Of a DNA stretch of 12,458 nt, positions 1-6,846 are shown piece after piece. The stretch is from JAZRUF01 sp045636205 (GTDB lineage: Bacteria > Bacillota > Clostridia > Oscillospirales > JAAYXM01). The stretch lies in contig JAZTXE010000012.1 in assembly GCA_045636205.1 (NCBI GenBank), forward strand, positions 1 to 12,458. Direction: 5' to 3'. The position numbers and the translations under genes are program-made. The notes beneath the pieces are model-generated. The model was not told where the DNA came from. It saw only the letters and a list, made by a program, of their open reading frames with translations, and ran no database searches. Numbering within the stretch: the first letter of the stretch is position 1; each line of letters opens with the position of its first letter.

Positions 1-30
1 TAATGAAAAGTGATTTAGCAGTAGGATAAA

Positions 31-67
31 AGAATGCAGGGTGGTACAACGGGCCGCCCTGCATTCT
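31..67 (+). promoter_or_regulatory. Hairpin with T-box-like core (possible 3' end of a T-box leader / terminator)
   Basis: Bases 31-44 pair with 54-67 as a 14-bp stem with one T-G wobble, leaving a 9-nt loop. The 5' arm and loop contain AGGGTGGTAC (38-47) followed by AACGGG. This matches the T-box core AGGGTGGTACCGCG at 12 of 14 positions. In T-box leaders that core also forms the 5' arm of the terminator, as here. The tract after the GC-rich part of the stem is T-rich but interrupted (ATTCTTTCGCTT). Stem I and the specifier loop would lie before the window start, so they cannot be checked. No obvious partner strand for an antiterminator is present in bases 1-30. The alternative is a plain terminator of an upstream gene. 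Confidence 0.5.
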
Positions 68-120
68 TTCGCTTGAATAAAAATTAAATTTTATTTAATA
101 AATGCCTAAATGTACTGGAC

Positions 121-149
121 TTGACGTGAAAAACAAGGTAAAATATAAT
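121..149 (+). promoter_or_regulatory. SigA-type promoter of the lon operon
   Basis: TTGACG (121-126) and a perfect TATAAT (144-149) are separated by 17 bp, with A/T-rich DNA upstream (about 70-105) that could act as an UP element. It lies 50 bp before the lon start and downstream of the T-box-like hairpin, so it would give lon transcription independent of that element. I found neither a CIRCE (HrcA) inverted repeat nor a CtsR heptad repeat around it. Confidence 0.8.
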
Positions 150-198
150 AGGTATATAATTGAGCAAAAACACTCTCCCGTTAGGAGGTTTTTAAGAT

Positions 199-2643
199 AT
201 GAGTGAAGCAGTAAAGAAATCAGGATTTGCTGTTATGCCGGTGTTGCCACTTCGAGGGCTGACTGTATTTCCCAAAATGATGGTACATTTCGATGTGGGA
301 AGAGAAAAGTCAATGCGTGCTTTAGAGGAGACAATGCGCGAGGAGCAGTTGCTCTTTTTGGTAGCCCAAAAGGATATAAGATGCGATGACCCGAATGAAA
401 ATGATATATACACGGTAGGTACCGTAGCTAAGGTTAAACAAATGCTCAGGTACCCGGGCGACAATATGCGAATTCTTATAGAAGGTCTGTATCGTGCGCG
501 AATTAATACTGTTTTATCGGTTGAGCCGTTTTTACAGGTCGAGGTTGCCGAGATGACTCCGCTTAAAACGCGCGAGAGTGCGATTAAGGTTGAAGCATTA
601 ATCAGGTCTGTTCAGGAGCTTATAGGCGAATTTGCGGAGGTTTCACCTAAATTCAGTCACGATATAATGATAAATGTATTATCTGCAGAGGCCCCGGAGG
701 AATTAGCTGATTTTATTGCGCAGAATTTACCGATGTCTTTTGTTGACAAGCAAGCGGTACTTGAAGAAATGCGTCCTTATAAGCGTTTGCAGCTTGTTTA
801 TAAGATAGTTACGCGTGAATTGCAGCTGTTTAAAATTGAAAATGACATTACCGGTAAGGTAAAACAGCAACTGGACAATAACCAAAGAGAATATTTTCTG
901 CGAGAGCAGATGAAAGCAATTCAATCCGAGCTGGGTGACAGAGAAGACCAATCCGAGGAATATGAGGAATATATCCAAAAGATAAAGAAGCTTAATTTAT
1001 CTGAGGAAGTATCTGAAAAGCTTCTTAAGGAAGCGGACAGGCTCAGGAAAATGCAGTGGAATTCACCGGAGAGCACGGTTGTGCGTACATACCTGGATAC
1101 ATGCTTAGAGCTTCCGTGGAATACCATGACGAAGGATAAAATTCATTTGTCTGCAGCTAAGAAAATCCTTGATTTGGATCACTATGGTCTTGAAAAGGTA
1201 AAAGACCGGATATTGGAATTTTTAGCGGTAAAACAGCTTGCACCGGATATTAAAGGGCAGATAATATGCTTGGTCGGACCTCCGGGTGTTGGTAAGACGT
1301 CTGTGGGTAAATCCATCGCGCGTGCACTGGATAGGAAATTTGCTCGTTTGTCCCTGGGCGGTGTACGAGATGAGGCGGATATTCGCGGTCACAGAAAGAC
1401 GTATATCGGAGCTATGCCGGGACGTGTTATAAACGCATTAAAGCAGGCGGGTAGCAAAAATGCAGTTCTGCTTTTGGATGAGATTGATAAAATGTCAAGC
1501 GATTTCCGCGGCGATCCGTCAGCGGCAATGCTTGAAGTGCTTGACAGTGAGCAGAACTTTGCGTTCAGGGACCATTATCTTGAGGTTCCGTTTGATCTTT
1601 CAAATGTTTTGTTTATCACAACTGCAAATACAACATCTACGATTCCGAAACCTCTTCTGGACAGAATGGAGGTTATAGAGCTTACAAGCTATACTGCGGA
1701 AGAAAAGTTCCATATTGCCAAGGAACATTTGATTGCGAAAGAGCGTAAGCGCCATGGGCTCAATGGCTCAACTCTCAGAATTGATGATGAAGCGCTTTAT
1801 TCAGTAATAGAAGGATATACTCGTGAAGCGGGTGTACGTACACTTGAGCGCGAGTTGGGTACGGTTTGCCGCAAGGCTGCAAAGATGATTGTGTCCGGAG
1901 AGGCATCCAGAACACATGTTACAGCTAAGAATTTAAAAGATTTTCTTGGTGTTGTGCGCTATCGCAAAGAACTTTGCGCAAAGCACAGTGAGGCGGGAGT
2001 TGTAAATGGTCTGGCGTGGACAGCTGTCGGCGGGGAGATTCTTCAAGCGGAGGCCTGCGTAGTTGATGGAACCGGTAAGCTTGAAGTGACCGGCAATTTA
2101 GGCACGGTTATGAATGAATCTGCAAAAGCTGCGGTTACATATGTAAGAAGCCGCGCAGTAGCACTTAACATTGATGCTGACTTCTATAAGACCAAGGATA
2201 TTCACATTCATTTCCCTGAAGGTGCGGTTCCAAAGGACGGTCCGTCTGCCGGTGTTACGATTGCTACGGCTTTGGTATCTGCGCTTACCGGAGTGCCTGC
2301 ACGCGGGGATGTTGCCATGACAGGTGAGATTTCAATACGCGGTCGCGTATTACCGATAGGCGGATTGAAAGAGAAGACAATGGCGGCTTACCGCGCGGGG
2401 ATTAAGACGGTTATAATTCCTGAGGAGAACTTGAAGGACTTAGAGGATATTGATCCGAAAGTGAAAGCGGAGCTCAACTTCGTTTCGGCATCTCATATCG
2501 ATGCGGTTATTCATACTGCAATAGAATTACCTCATAACGAAGATAAAAAGGATAAGAGTGAGGTTTCTGATGAGGAAACAAAAATACCGTCAGCAATTAC
2601 CGAAGCTCAGACAAAGAGAAGAGTTCCGATGATAAGACAGTAG
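199..2643 (+). CDS. lon: ATP-dependent serine protease Lon (LonA)
   Basis: Lon is a cytosolic hexameric AAA+ protease that degrades misfolded proteins and selected regulators. The 814-aa product has the full LonA order: an N-terminal substrate-binding LAN domain (about residues 10-205), a coiled-coil helical region (about 205-310), an AAA+ module with Walker A GPPGVGKT at 360-367 and Walker B DEID at 427-430, and a C-terminal protease domain. The Ser-Lys dyad is intact: Ser683 in PKDGPSAG and Lys726 in GGLKEKT, with the same 43-residue spacing as E. coli Ser679/Lys722. The start follows AGGAGG (183-188) by 10 nt. The C-terminus carries an unusual charged tail of roughly 35 residues after the normal end of the fold. 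It is followed after 23 nt by engB, a pairing well known in Firmicutes. Confidence 0.97.
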   Translation: MSEAVKKSGFAVMPVLPLRGLTVFPKMMVHFDVGREKSMRALEETMREEQLLFLVAQKDIRCDDPNENDIYTVGTVAKVKQMLRYPGDNMRILIEGLYRARINTVLSVEPFLQVEVAEMTPLKTRESAIKVEALIRSVQELIGEFAEVSPKFSHDIMINVLSAEAPEELADFIAQNLPMSFVDKQAVLEEMRPYKRLQLVYKIVTRELQLFKIENDITGKVKQQLDNNQREYFLREQMKAIQSELGDREDQSEEYEEYIQKIKKLNLSEEVSEKLLKEADRLRKMQWNSPESTVVRTYLDTCLELPWNTMTKDKIHLSAAKKILDLDHYGLEKVKDRILEFLAVKQLAPDIKGQIICLVGPPGVGKTSVGKSIARALDRKFARLSLGGVRDEADIRGHRKTYIGAMPGRVINALKQAGSKNAVLLLDEIDKMSSDFRGDPSAAMLEVLDSEQNFAFRDHYLEVPFDLSNVLFITTANTTSTIPKPLLDRMEVIELTSYTAEEKFHIAKEHLIAKERKRHGLNGSTLRIDDEALYSVIEGYTREAGVRTLERELGTVCRKAAKMIVSGEASRTHVTAKNLKDFLGVVRYRKELCAKHSEAGVVNGLAWTAVGGEILQAEACVVDGTGKLEVTGNLGTVMNESAKAAVTYVRSRAVALNIDADFYKTKDIHIHFPEGAVPKDGPSAGVTIATALVSALTGVPARGDVAMTGEISIRGRVLPIGGLKEKTMAAYRAGIKTVIIPEENLKDLEDIDPKVKAELNFVSASHIDAVIHTAIELPHNEDKKDKSEVSDEETKIPSAITEAQTKRRVPMIRQ

Positions 2644-2666
2644 TAATTTGAAAGGAGCGGACGAAG

Positions 2667-3257
2667 ATGACGGTTAATTTGCATAATGCGGAGTTTGTTA
2701 TATCAGCGGCATCGCAAAGGGACTTTCCGAAAAATCAGCTTCCGCAGATAGTTTTTGCGGGGAAGTCGAATGTGGGGAAGTCATCGATTATAAATCGTTT
2801 GCTCAACCGTAAAAATTTTGCAAGAGTAGGTGCATCACCGGGAAAAACTACTCATATTAACTTTTTTTGCATAGATAAGAAAATTTACTTTGTAGACCTT
2901 CCCGGATACGGATACGCAAAAGTGTCCCACAGCGAGAAAGAGCGCTGGGGTAAGCTTTTAGAGGAGTATTTTAACCGCGAGGAAGGCTTTAAGCTGGGTG
3001 TATTTATTGTTGATGCAAGACATAAGCCGACTAAAGATGATTTGGTTATGGCTGAATGGTTTCGCCAGACCGATGTGCCGTACTGTGTGGTGGCAAATAA
3101 AGCCGATAAGCTAAAGAAAAGTCAGATGGAAGCATCCGTAAAGCTTATATGTGAGACTTTGGATATTCCTCAAGAGGCAGTGCTCCTTTTCTCGGCGGAA
3201 AAGGGGACCGGTAAAGCTGAGCTGCTTTCTATGATAATCGAAGCGGCTAACGAGTAA
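2667..3257 (+). CDS. engB: Ribosome biogenesis GTP-binding protein EngB/YsxC
   Basis: This is a TRAFAC-class small GTPase needed for late assembly of the 50S ribosomal subunit; YsxC is essential in B. subtilis. The 196 aa are full length for the family (about 195). G motifs are visible in order: P-loop GKSNVGKSS at 32-40, G2 threonines at 61-62 in PGKTTHINFF, G3 DLPGYG at 77-82, which is the EngB signature, and G4 NKAD at 143-146. A G5 SAEKGTG segment lies near the C-terminus. AAAGGAG at 2651-2657 precedes the ATG by 9 nt. It lies 23 nt after lon and 19 nt before the preferred lysA start, so it is very probably co-transcribed with both. Confidence 0.97.
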   Translation: MTVNLHNAEFVISAASQRDFPKNQLPQIVFAGKSNVGKSSIINRLLNRKNFARVGASPGKTTHINFFCIDKKIYFVDLPGYGYAKVSHSEKERWGKLLEEYFNREEGFKLGVFIVDARHKPTKDDLVMAEWFRQTDVPYCVVANKADKLKKSQMEASVKLICETLDIPQEAVLLFSAEKGTGKAELLSMIIEAANE

Positions 3258-3262
3258 ATAAT

Positions 3263-3268
3263 AAAGGA
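3263..3268 (+). promoter_or_regulatory. Ribosome binding site deciding the lysA start
   Basis: AAAGGA ends 8 nt before ATG 3277, a normal spacing. The upstream in-frame ATG at 3268 overlaps this site and has no Shine-Dalgarno sequence of its own, so 3277 is the likelier start. Confidence 0.6.
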
Positions 3269-3276
3269 TGAATAAA

Positions 3277-4578
3277 ATGCAGATTTCACCGTGTCTGTCC
3301 AAAAATGAACAGGGACATTTAACGATAGGTGGTGTGGACGTTCCGGCGCTTGCTAAGGAATATGGTACACCCGTGTATATTATGGACGAGGATCATATAC
3401 GTGCCACCTGCCGTAAATATCGTAAAGCTATGCATGAGAGCTACGGAGATAACTTCATGGTAGCTTTTGCCTCAAAGGCTTTTAGTACGAAGTATATGTA
3501 CAAGCTCCTAAATGAAGAGAATATGGCTGTTGATGTTGTATCCGGAGGCGAAATGTATACTGCGCTCAAGGCGGGGTTTCCGGCTTCACGCATGTATTTC
3601 CACGGAAACAATAAAACAACTGCTGAGATTTCTATGGCGCTGGATGCGGGAATTCGCAGATTTGTTGTAGACAACAACGAAGAGCTTGAGAATTTAAATC
3701 GCATGTCAGCAGAACGTGGAGTTGTTTCTGATATTTCTTTCCGCATTAAACCCGGAATTGACGCTCACACGCATGATTTTATAATGACAGGTCAGATTGA
3801 CTCTAAGTTCGGAGTTGCACTTGAAAACGGCGAGGCTATGGAGATTGTCGAGAAGGCTATAGCTTTAAAGAATGTAAACCTTGCAGGAGTTCATTGTCAT
3901 ATCGGTTCTCAGATATTTGAGAATAATCCGTTTAAGCAGGCTGCAAGAGTTATGCTGGGATTTATTCGTGATGTAAAAGAAAAGTTTGGATATGAAATAG
4001 AAGAGCTTAATCTTGGTGGCGGATTCGGAATTAAGTACACGGCGGATAACGACCCCGAGCCTATTGAAGCTACAGTTAAAAATTTTACCGATGAGGTGAA
4101 GGCTGCGGCGATGGAATTTGGTTTGAAACTGCCGTTTTTGGTAATTGAGCCCGGTCGCTCAATCGTAGCTCCGTCTGGAATAACCGTTTATACTGTCGGT
4201 TCAGTAAAGGAAATTAAGGACGTGCGCACATATGTTTCAGTAGACGGAGGTATGACGGATAATCCGAGATATGCCTTATATCAGGCTGAATACACAGCTG
4301 TGCTTCCTGAGAGGATTGACGCTGAGGCGACTGAGACGGTTACTATCGCAGGTCGCTGCTGTGAAAGCGGAGATATAATAGGGAAAGACATGAAGCTTCC
4401 GAAGGTTTCTGCCGGAGATTTACTTGCGATTCTTGCAACCGGTGCATATAACTATTCAATGGCATCAAATTATAATAGAGTTCCGCGACCACCGGTAGTT
4501 ATGGTAAGTGGCGGTAAATCCAAAGTGATTGTAAAACGCGAGAGTTATGAAGATTTAATTAAAAACGATATTGATTAA
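3277..4578 (+). CDS. lysA: Diaminopimelate decarboxylase
   Basis: LysA is the PLP-dependent, fold-type III enzyme that decarboxylates meso-diaminopimelate to L-lysine, the last step of lysine synthesis, in the cytosol. The preferred protein is 433 aa; starting at 3268 would add MNK. Visible family marks are the PLP Schiff-base lysine K67 in AFASKAF, HCHIGSQ at 206-212, a GGGFG phosphate-binding loop, EPGRS, the active-site CESGD segment contributed across the dimer, and AYNYSMASNYN near the C-terminus. These features favour DAP over ornithine or arginine decarboxylase. It is the last gene before a strong terminator whose A-tract begins directly after the stop codon. I see no lysine riboswitch in front of it; the 19-nt gap to engB is too short for one. 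Confidence 0.95.
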   Translation: MQISPCLSKNEQGHLTIGGVDVPALAKEYGTPVYIMDEDHIRATCRKYRKAMHESYGDNFMVAFASKAFSTKYMYKLLNEENMAVDVVSGGEMYTALKAGFPASRMYFHGNNKTTAEISMALDAGIRRFVVDNNEELENLNRMSAERGVVSDISFRIKPGIDAHTHDFIMTGQIDSKFGVALENGEAMEIVEKAIALKNVNLAGVHCHIGSQIFENNPFKQAARVMLGFIRDVKEKFGYEIEELNLGGGFGIKYTADNDPEPIEATVKNFTDEVKAAAMEFGLKLPFLVIEPGRSIVAPSGITVYTVGSVKEIKDVRTYVSVDGGMTDNPRYALYQAEYTAVLPERIDAEATETVTIAGRCCESGDIIGKDMKLPKVSAGDLLAILATGAYNYSMASNYNRVPRPPVVMVSGGKSKVIVKRESYEDLIKNDID

Positions 4579-4613
4579 AAAAATGCCCGACTCTAAAAGA
4601 GTCGGGCATTTTT
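4579..4613 (+). terminator. Intrinsic terminator closing the lon-engB-lysA operon
   Basis: A perfect 13-bp stem, AAATGCCCGACTC at 4581-4593 with its complement at 4599-4611, has a 5-nt TAAAA loop. It is flanked by an A-tract and a T-tract that extend the pairing by two bases on each side. It starts at the base after the lysA stop. The flanking A and T tracts make it potentially bidirectional. Confidence 0.95.
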
Positions 4614-4624
4614 GATAAAAAGTA

Positions 4625-4653
4625 TTGATTTGCATGTGAAAATGTGTTAATAT
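4625..4653 (+). promoter_or_regulatory. Probable promoter of the regulator/transporter pair
   Basis: TTGATT (4625-4630) and TAATAT (4648-4653) are separated by 17 bp and lie directly after the lysA terminator. Each hexamer matches the SigA consensus at 4 of 6 positions. The predicted transcript would start near 4660, which excludes the GTG at 4644 as a translation start. Confidence 0.55.
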
Positions 4654-4656
4654 ACC

Positions 4657-4689
4657 AATGTTCTAAAAATGTTGAAATGGATGAAACAT
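4657..4689 (+). repeat. Repeated ATGTT half-sites, possible operator
   Basis: AATGTT occurs at 4657-4662 and again at 4668-4673, exactly 11 bp apart and so on the same face of the helix. The reverse complement AACAT follows at 4685-4689, giving a gapped inverted repeat with 4669-4673. All lie between the promoter and the start of an RpiR-family regulator, where an autoregulatory operator would be expected. The half-sites are short and A/T-rich, so chance is possible. Confidence 0.3.
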
Positions 4690-4706
4690 GGTTCTATGGG
4701 GGCGCT

Positions 4707-5567
4707 ATGATGGATATATCCTGTTTGATTGCGATTAAGAATAAATATGCATTACTCACAAATGCGGAAAAGCGTATTGCAGACTTTATCCTTAAAAACA
4801 GCGAGGCGGTTATAAAAATGTCTGCAGAGAAGCTGGCGGAGAATGCGAATACAGCTAAATCTGCGGTTGTAAGATGCTGTAAGTCTTTAGGGTTTGACGG
4901 TTATTCTCAGCTTAAGCTTGCACTTGCGGTTGACCTTTCAAAAAATAAGCGATTTAATTATGTGCCGTATATTTATCCGCATGACGGTGCAGGCGATATT
5001 TTGGATAAAGTTTTTTCTGCGAATGTCAAGACTTTGCATGATACTGCCGCAAAGATTGACCGTGAGTGCCTTGAAAAGGTAGTTGATTTGCTCTCGGGTG
5101 CTAATATGATTTATATCTACGGAATGGGAACTTCATCCGGTATTGTAAATGATTTTCAGTACAGGCTTATGCAGCTTGGATACAATGCGATTTCGTATAC
5201 TGATGTACCATCAATGAAAATTTCTACGTTGAATATCAAAAAGGGAGATGTTGCGATAGGAATTTCTCACAGCGGTAGGACTGTTGCAACGGTAGAAGTG
5301 CTTGAGCTTGCAAAAGAGGCAGGGGCAGAAACCGTGTGTATCACCAGTTATCCATTGAGCCCTATAACTAAAGTAAGTGATTATTCAGTTGAGGTTTTTT
5401 CTGATGAAATCCAGTATCCAATGGAAGCGATTTCAGCAAGAATAGCGCATATGAGTATTACTGATGCCATAGCGGTTTCGCTGTCGGCAAAAGATTATGA
5501 AAATGCATTTGAACGCTCGGCGAAAACGCATGAGCTTATAAATACAGTCAGATATAAAAACGGTTGA
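4707..5567 (+). CDS. RpiR/MurR family transcriptional regulator (HTH + SIS domain)
   Basis: This is a DNA-binding regulator of the RpiR family, whose members sense phosphorylated sugars through a SIS domain. The 286-aa product has an N-terminal helix-turn-helix (about residues 38-63, with the family pattern MSxxxLAxxAxxxxSxVVR) preceded by the usual LTxxEKxIAxFIL helix. A SIS domain spans about 125-265, with IYGMGTSS ending near 144 and the phosphosugar-binding loop SHSGRT at 187-192. The open frame extends back to GTG 4644, but that start lies inside the promoter. The family's usual N-terminus fits ATG 4707 or 4710, with only a weak G-rich site (about 4698-4702) before it. The stop is 11 nt before the transporter start, so the two form an operon. 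The ligand cannot be read from the sequence; a sugar phosphate is the family-based expectation. Confidence 0.88.
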   Translation: MMDISCLIAIKNKYALLTNAEKRIADFILKNSEAVIKMSAEKLAENANTAKSAVVRCCKSLGFDGYSQLKLALAVDLSKNKRFNYVPYIYPHDGAGDILDKVFSANVKTLHDTAAKIDRECLEKVVDLLSGANMIYIYGMGTSSGIVNDFQYRLMQLGYNAISYTDVPSMKISTLNIKKGDVAIGISHSGRTVATVEVLELAKEAGAETVCITSYPLSPITKVSDYSVEVFSDEIQYPMEAISARIAHMSITDAIAVSLSAKDYENAFERSAKTHELINTVRYKNG

Positions 5568-5572
5568 GGAGA
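5566..5572 (+). promoter_or_regulatory. Ribosome binding site overlapping the regulator stop codon
   Basis: GAGGAGA begins within the TGA stop (5565-5567) of the upstream gene and ends 6 nt before ATG 5579. This sets the transporter start and suggests translational coupling. The in-frame TTG at 5564 overlaps this site and is unlikely to be used. Confidence 0.7.
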
Positions 5573-5578
5573 ATTGAA

Positions 5579-6766
5579 ATGAAAAAGAATACAAAAGGTA
5601 CACTGATTTTTTTGATATGTTATATGGCATATACCGGGATATACGTAGCACGGCTCAATTTATCAATGGCATCTCCTGCGTTGGTGGACCTGGGAATTGC
5701 CGATACTGCGCAAATAGGAATTTTAGGCAGTATATTCTCAGTGATATATGCCTGCGGTAGACTCATTAACGGAAGCCTGGGGGATAGACTTCCGCCGTGG
5801 ATTATGATTTGCACTGGTTTATTGGTCGCAGGTCTTAGCAATATGGTAATCGGGTTTCTGCCGCCGTTTTTAGGGATTGCAGTTTTGTGGGGTGCAAATG
5901 CATATGCGCAGTCGATGTTGTGGAGCTCGGTGCTTTGCACGGTATCTGCGGTTTATGAAAAAGAAAAAGCCAAGAAAATGGCTTCATATATGGTTACGTC
6001 TGTAGCGACCGGAAATATTTTCGGCATAGTTTTAAATACTTGGTTTGTCAATAAACTGGGTGTTAATTTTGCGTTTGTAATACCTGGCGGGATTATACTG
6101 GCGCTCGGCGTATTCGTGTTTTTTGCAATTAGAAACATAAAACCCGAGATGGAGTGTGAGAAAAAACATATATCTATATTTGGACTTCTCAAAAATAAAG
6201 AGATTTTGCAACTCGTCACGCCGGTTCTTTTTCACGGTGCAATCAAGGATAACATCAGCCTGTGGATGACCGTGTATTTCGTGGACGTGTTCTTGATTGA
6301 TTTGCAGAGTTCGGCGAATTTTGTTCTGTTTATTCCGATTGTAGGATTTATCGGTCGCATGCTTTATCCTATGATATATAAATTTTGCAGAGCAAGGGAG
6401 CATGTGGTATCGGTAATTTCATTTTTACTTTGCGCAATCATTACGTTGCCGCTGTGCTTTAATATTAAATCTGCACTTGTTGCGGTGATATGCCTGAGCT
6501 TAGTTTATGCGTTAATATCTATCATAAATACTTCGATGCTCTCTATATACCCAATCAGATATTCTGATACAGGCAATGTTTCATCCGTCAGCGGACTTAT
6601 GGATTTTATTACATATTTGGGTTCAGGTCTCAGTTCGTGGGCATACGGAATAATCATTAAAAATTACGGTTATTCACCCATGTATATATCATGGGTTGTA
6701 ATTACTTTTGCGTCTGTTATAATAATATACAAAGTTGCAACAAGTAAATTAAAGGGGATAGAATAA
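5579..6766 (+). CDS. MFS transporter, organophosphate:phosphate antiporter-like
   Basis: A 395-aa polytopic inner-membrane protein with about 12 predicted hydrophobic helices. It has an MFS motif A-like loop GSLGDR at 65-70 after the second helix. The N-terminus (YxxRxNLSMASPAL, with R25) resembles GlpT/UhpT-type transporters, where the equivalent arginine (GlpT R45) binds phosphate. At the place I align with GlpT R269, this protein has K223 (in HGAIKDNISLW), so one positive charge is kept with a different residue. Transport of a phosphorylated sugar or glycerol-phosphate-like substrate is therefore plausible but not established. It follows an RpiR-type regulator by 11 nt, and that regulator probably controls it. 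No metabolic enzyme accompanies the pair. No convincing terminator follows. Membership of MFS is sure; the OPA assignment is moderate. Confidence 0.85.
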   Translation: MKKNTKGTLIFLICYMAYTGIYVARLNLSMASPALVDLGIADTAQIGILGSIFSVIYACGRLINGSLGDRLPPWIMICTGLLVAGLSNMVIGFLPPFLGIAVLWGANAYAQSMLWSSVLCTVSAVYEKEKAKKMASYMVTSVATGNIFGIVLNTWFVNKLGVNFAFVIPGGIILALGVFVFFAIRNIKPEMECEKKHISIFGLLKNKEILQLVTPVLFHGAIKDNISLWMTVYFVDVFLIDLQSSANFVLFIPIVGFIGRMLYPMIYKFCRAREHVVSVISFLLCAIITLPLCFNIKSALVAVICLSLVYALISIINTSMLSIYPIRYSDTGNVSSVSGLMDFITYLGSGLSSWAYGIIIKNYGYSPMYISWVVITFASVIIIYKVATSKLKGIE

Positions 6767-6783
6767 CAAAAACTTAAAAACAT

Positions 6784-6813
6784 GCATAAATCGCTTTATA
6801 TTGGGAGATAATA
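6784..6813 (+). promoter_or_regulatory. Possible forespore sigma-F-type promoter of the Mn catalase gene
   Basis: GCATA (6784-6788), a 15-bp spacer and GGAGATAATA (6804-6813) match the Bacillus sigma-F pattern GYATA ... GGNNANAHTR at every defined position. The site sits 33 nt before the catalase start. No good SigA hexamer pair is present in this 80-bp gap: a TTGGGA/TATAAA pair would place its -10 right against the ribosome binding site. The -10 pattern is loose, so this is suggestive only. Confidence 0.35.
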
Positions 6814-6846
6814 AGCGCAAAACCAATTATAAAGTGAGGAATGTTT

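Noticed and set aside
83..99. Palindrome ATTAAAT-TTT-ATTTAAT upstream of the lon promoter
   Set aside because: It is a perfect 7-bp inverted repeat but made only of A and T in an A/T-rich stretch. It is more likely promoter-upstream composition than an operator or terminator.
100..198. Heat-shock operator (CIRCE or CtsR site) controlling lon
   Set aside because: I looked for the CIRCE arms TTAGCACTC/GAGTGCTAA and for tandem GGTCAAA heptads on both strands. Only the single TTGAC of the -35 box and an isolated CACTC are present.
3258..3276. Lysine riboswitch in front of lysA
   Set aside because: Only 19 bases separate engB from the preferred lysA start, far too few for an L-box.
4644..4706. 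GTG at 4644 as the start of the RpiR-type regulator, giving a 307-aa protein
   Set aside because: The codon lies between the -35 and -10 of the likely promoter, there is no ribosome binding site before it, and the extra 21 residues have no counterpart in the family's normal N-terminus.
6767..6840. Terminator after the MFS gene
   Set aside because: The only hairpin (6792-6817) has a 5-bp outer stem with internal mismatches and no T-tract, so I do not call it a terminator.
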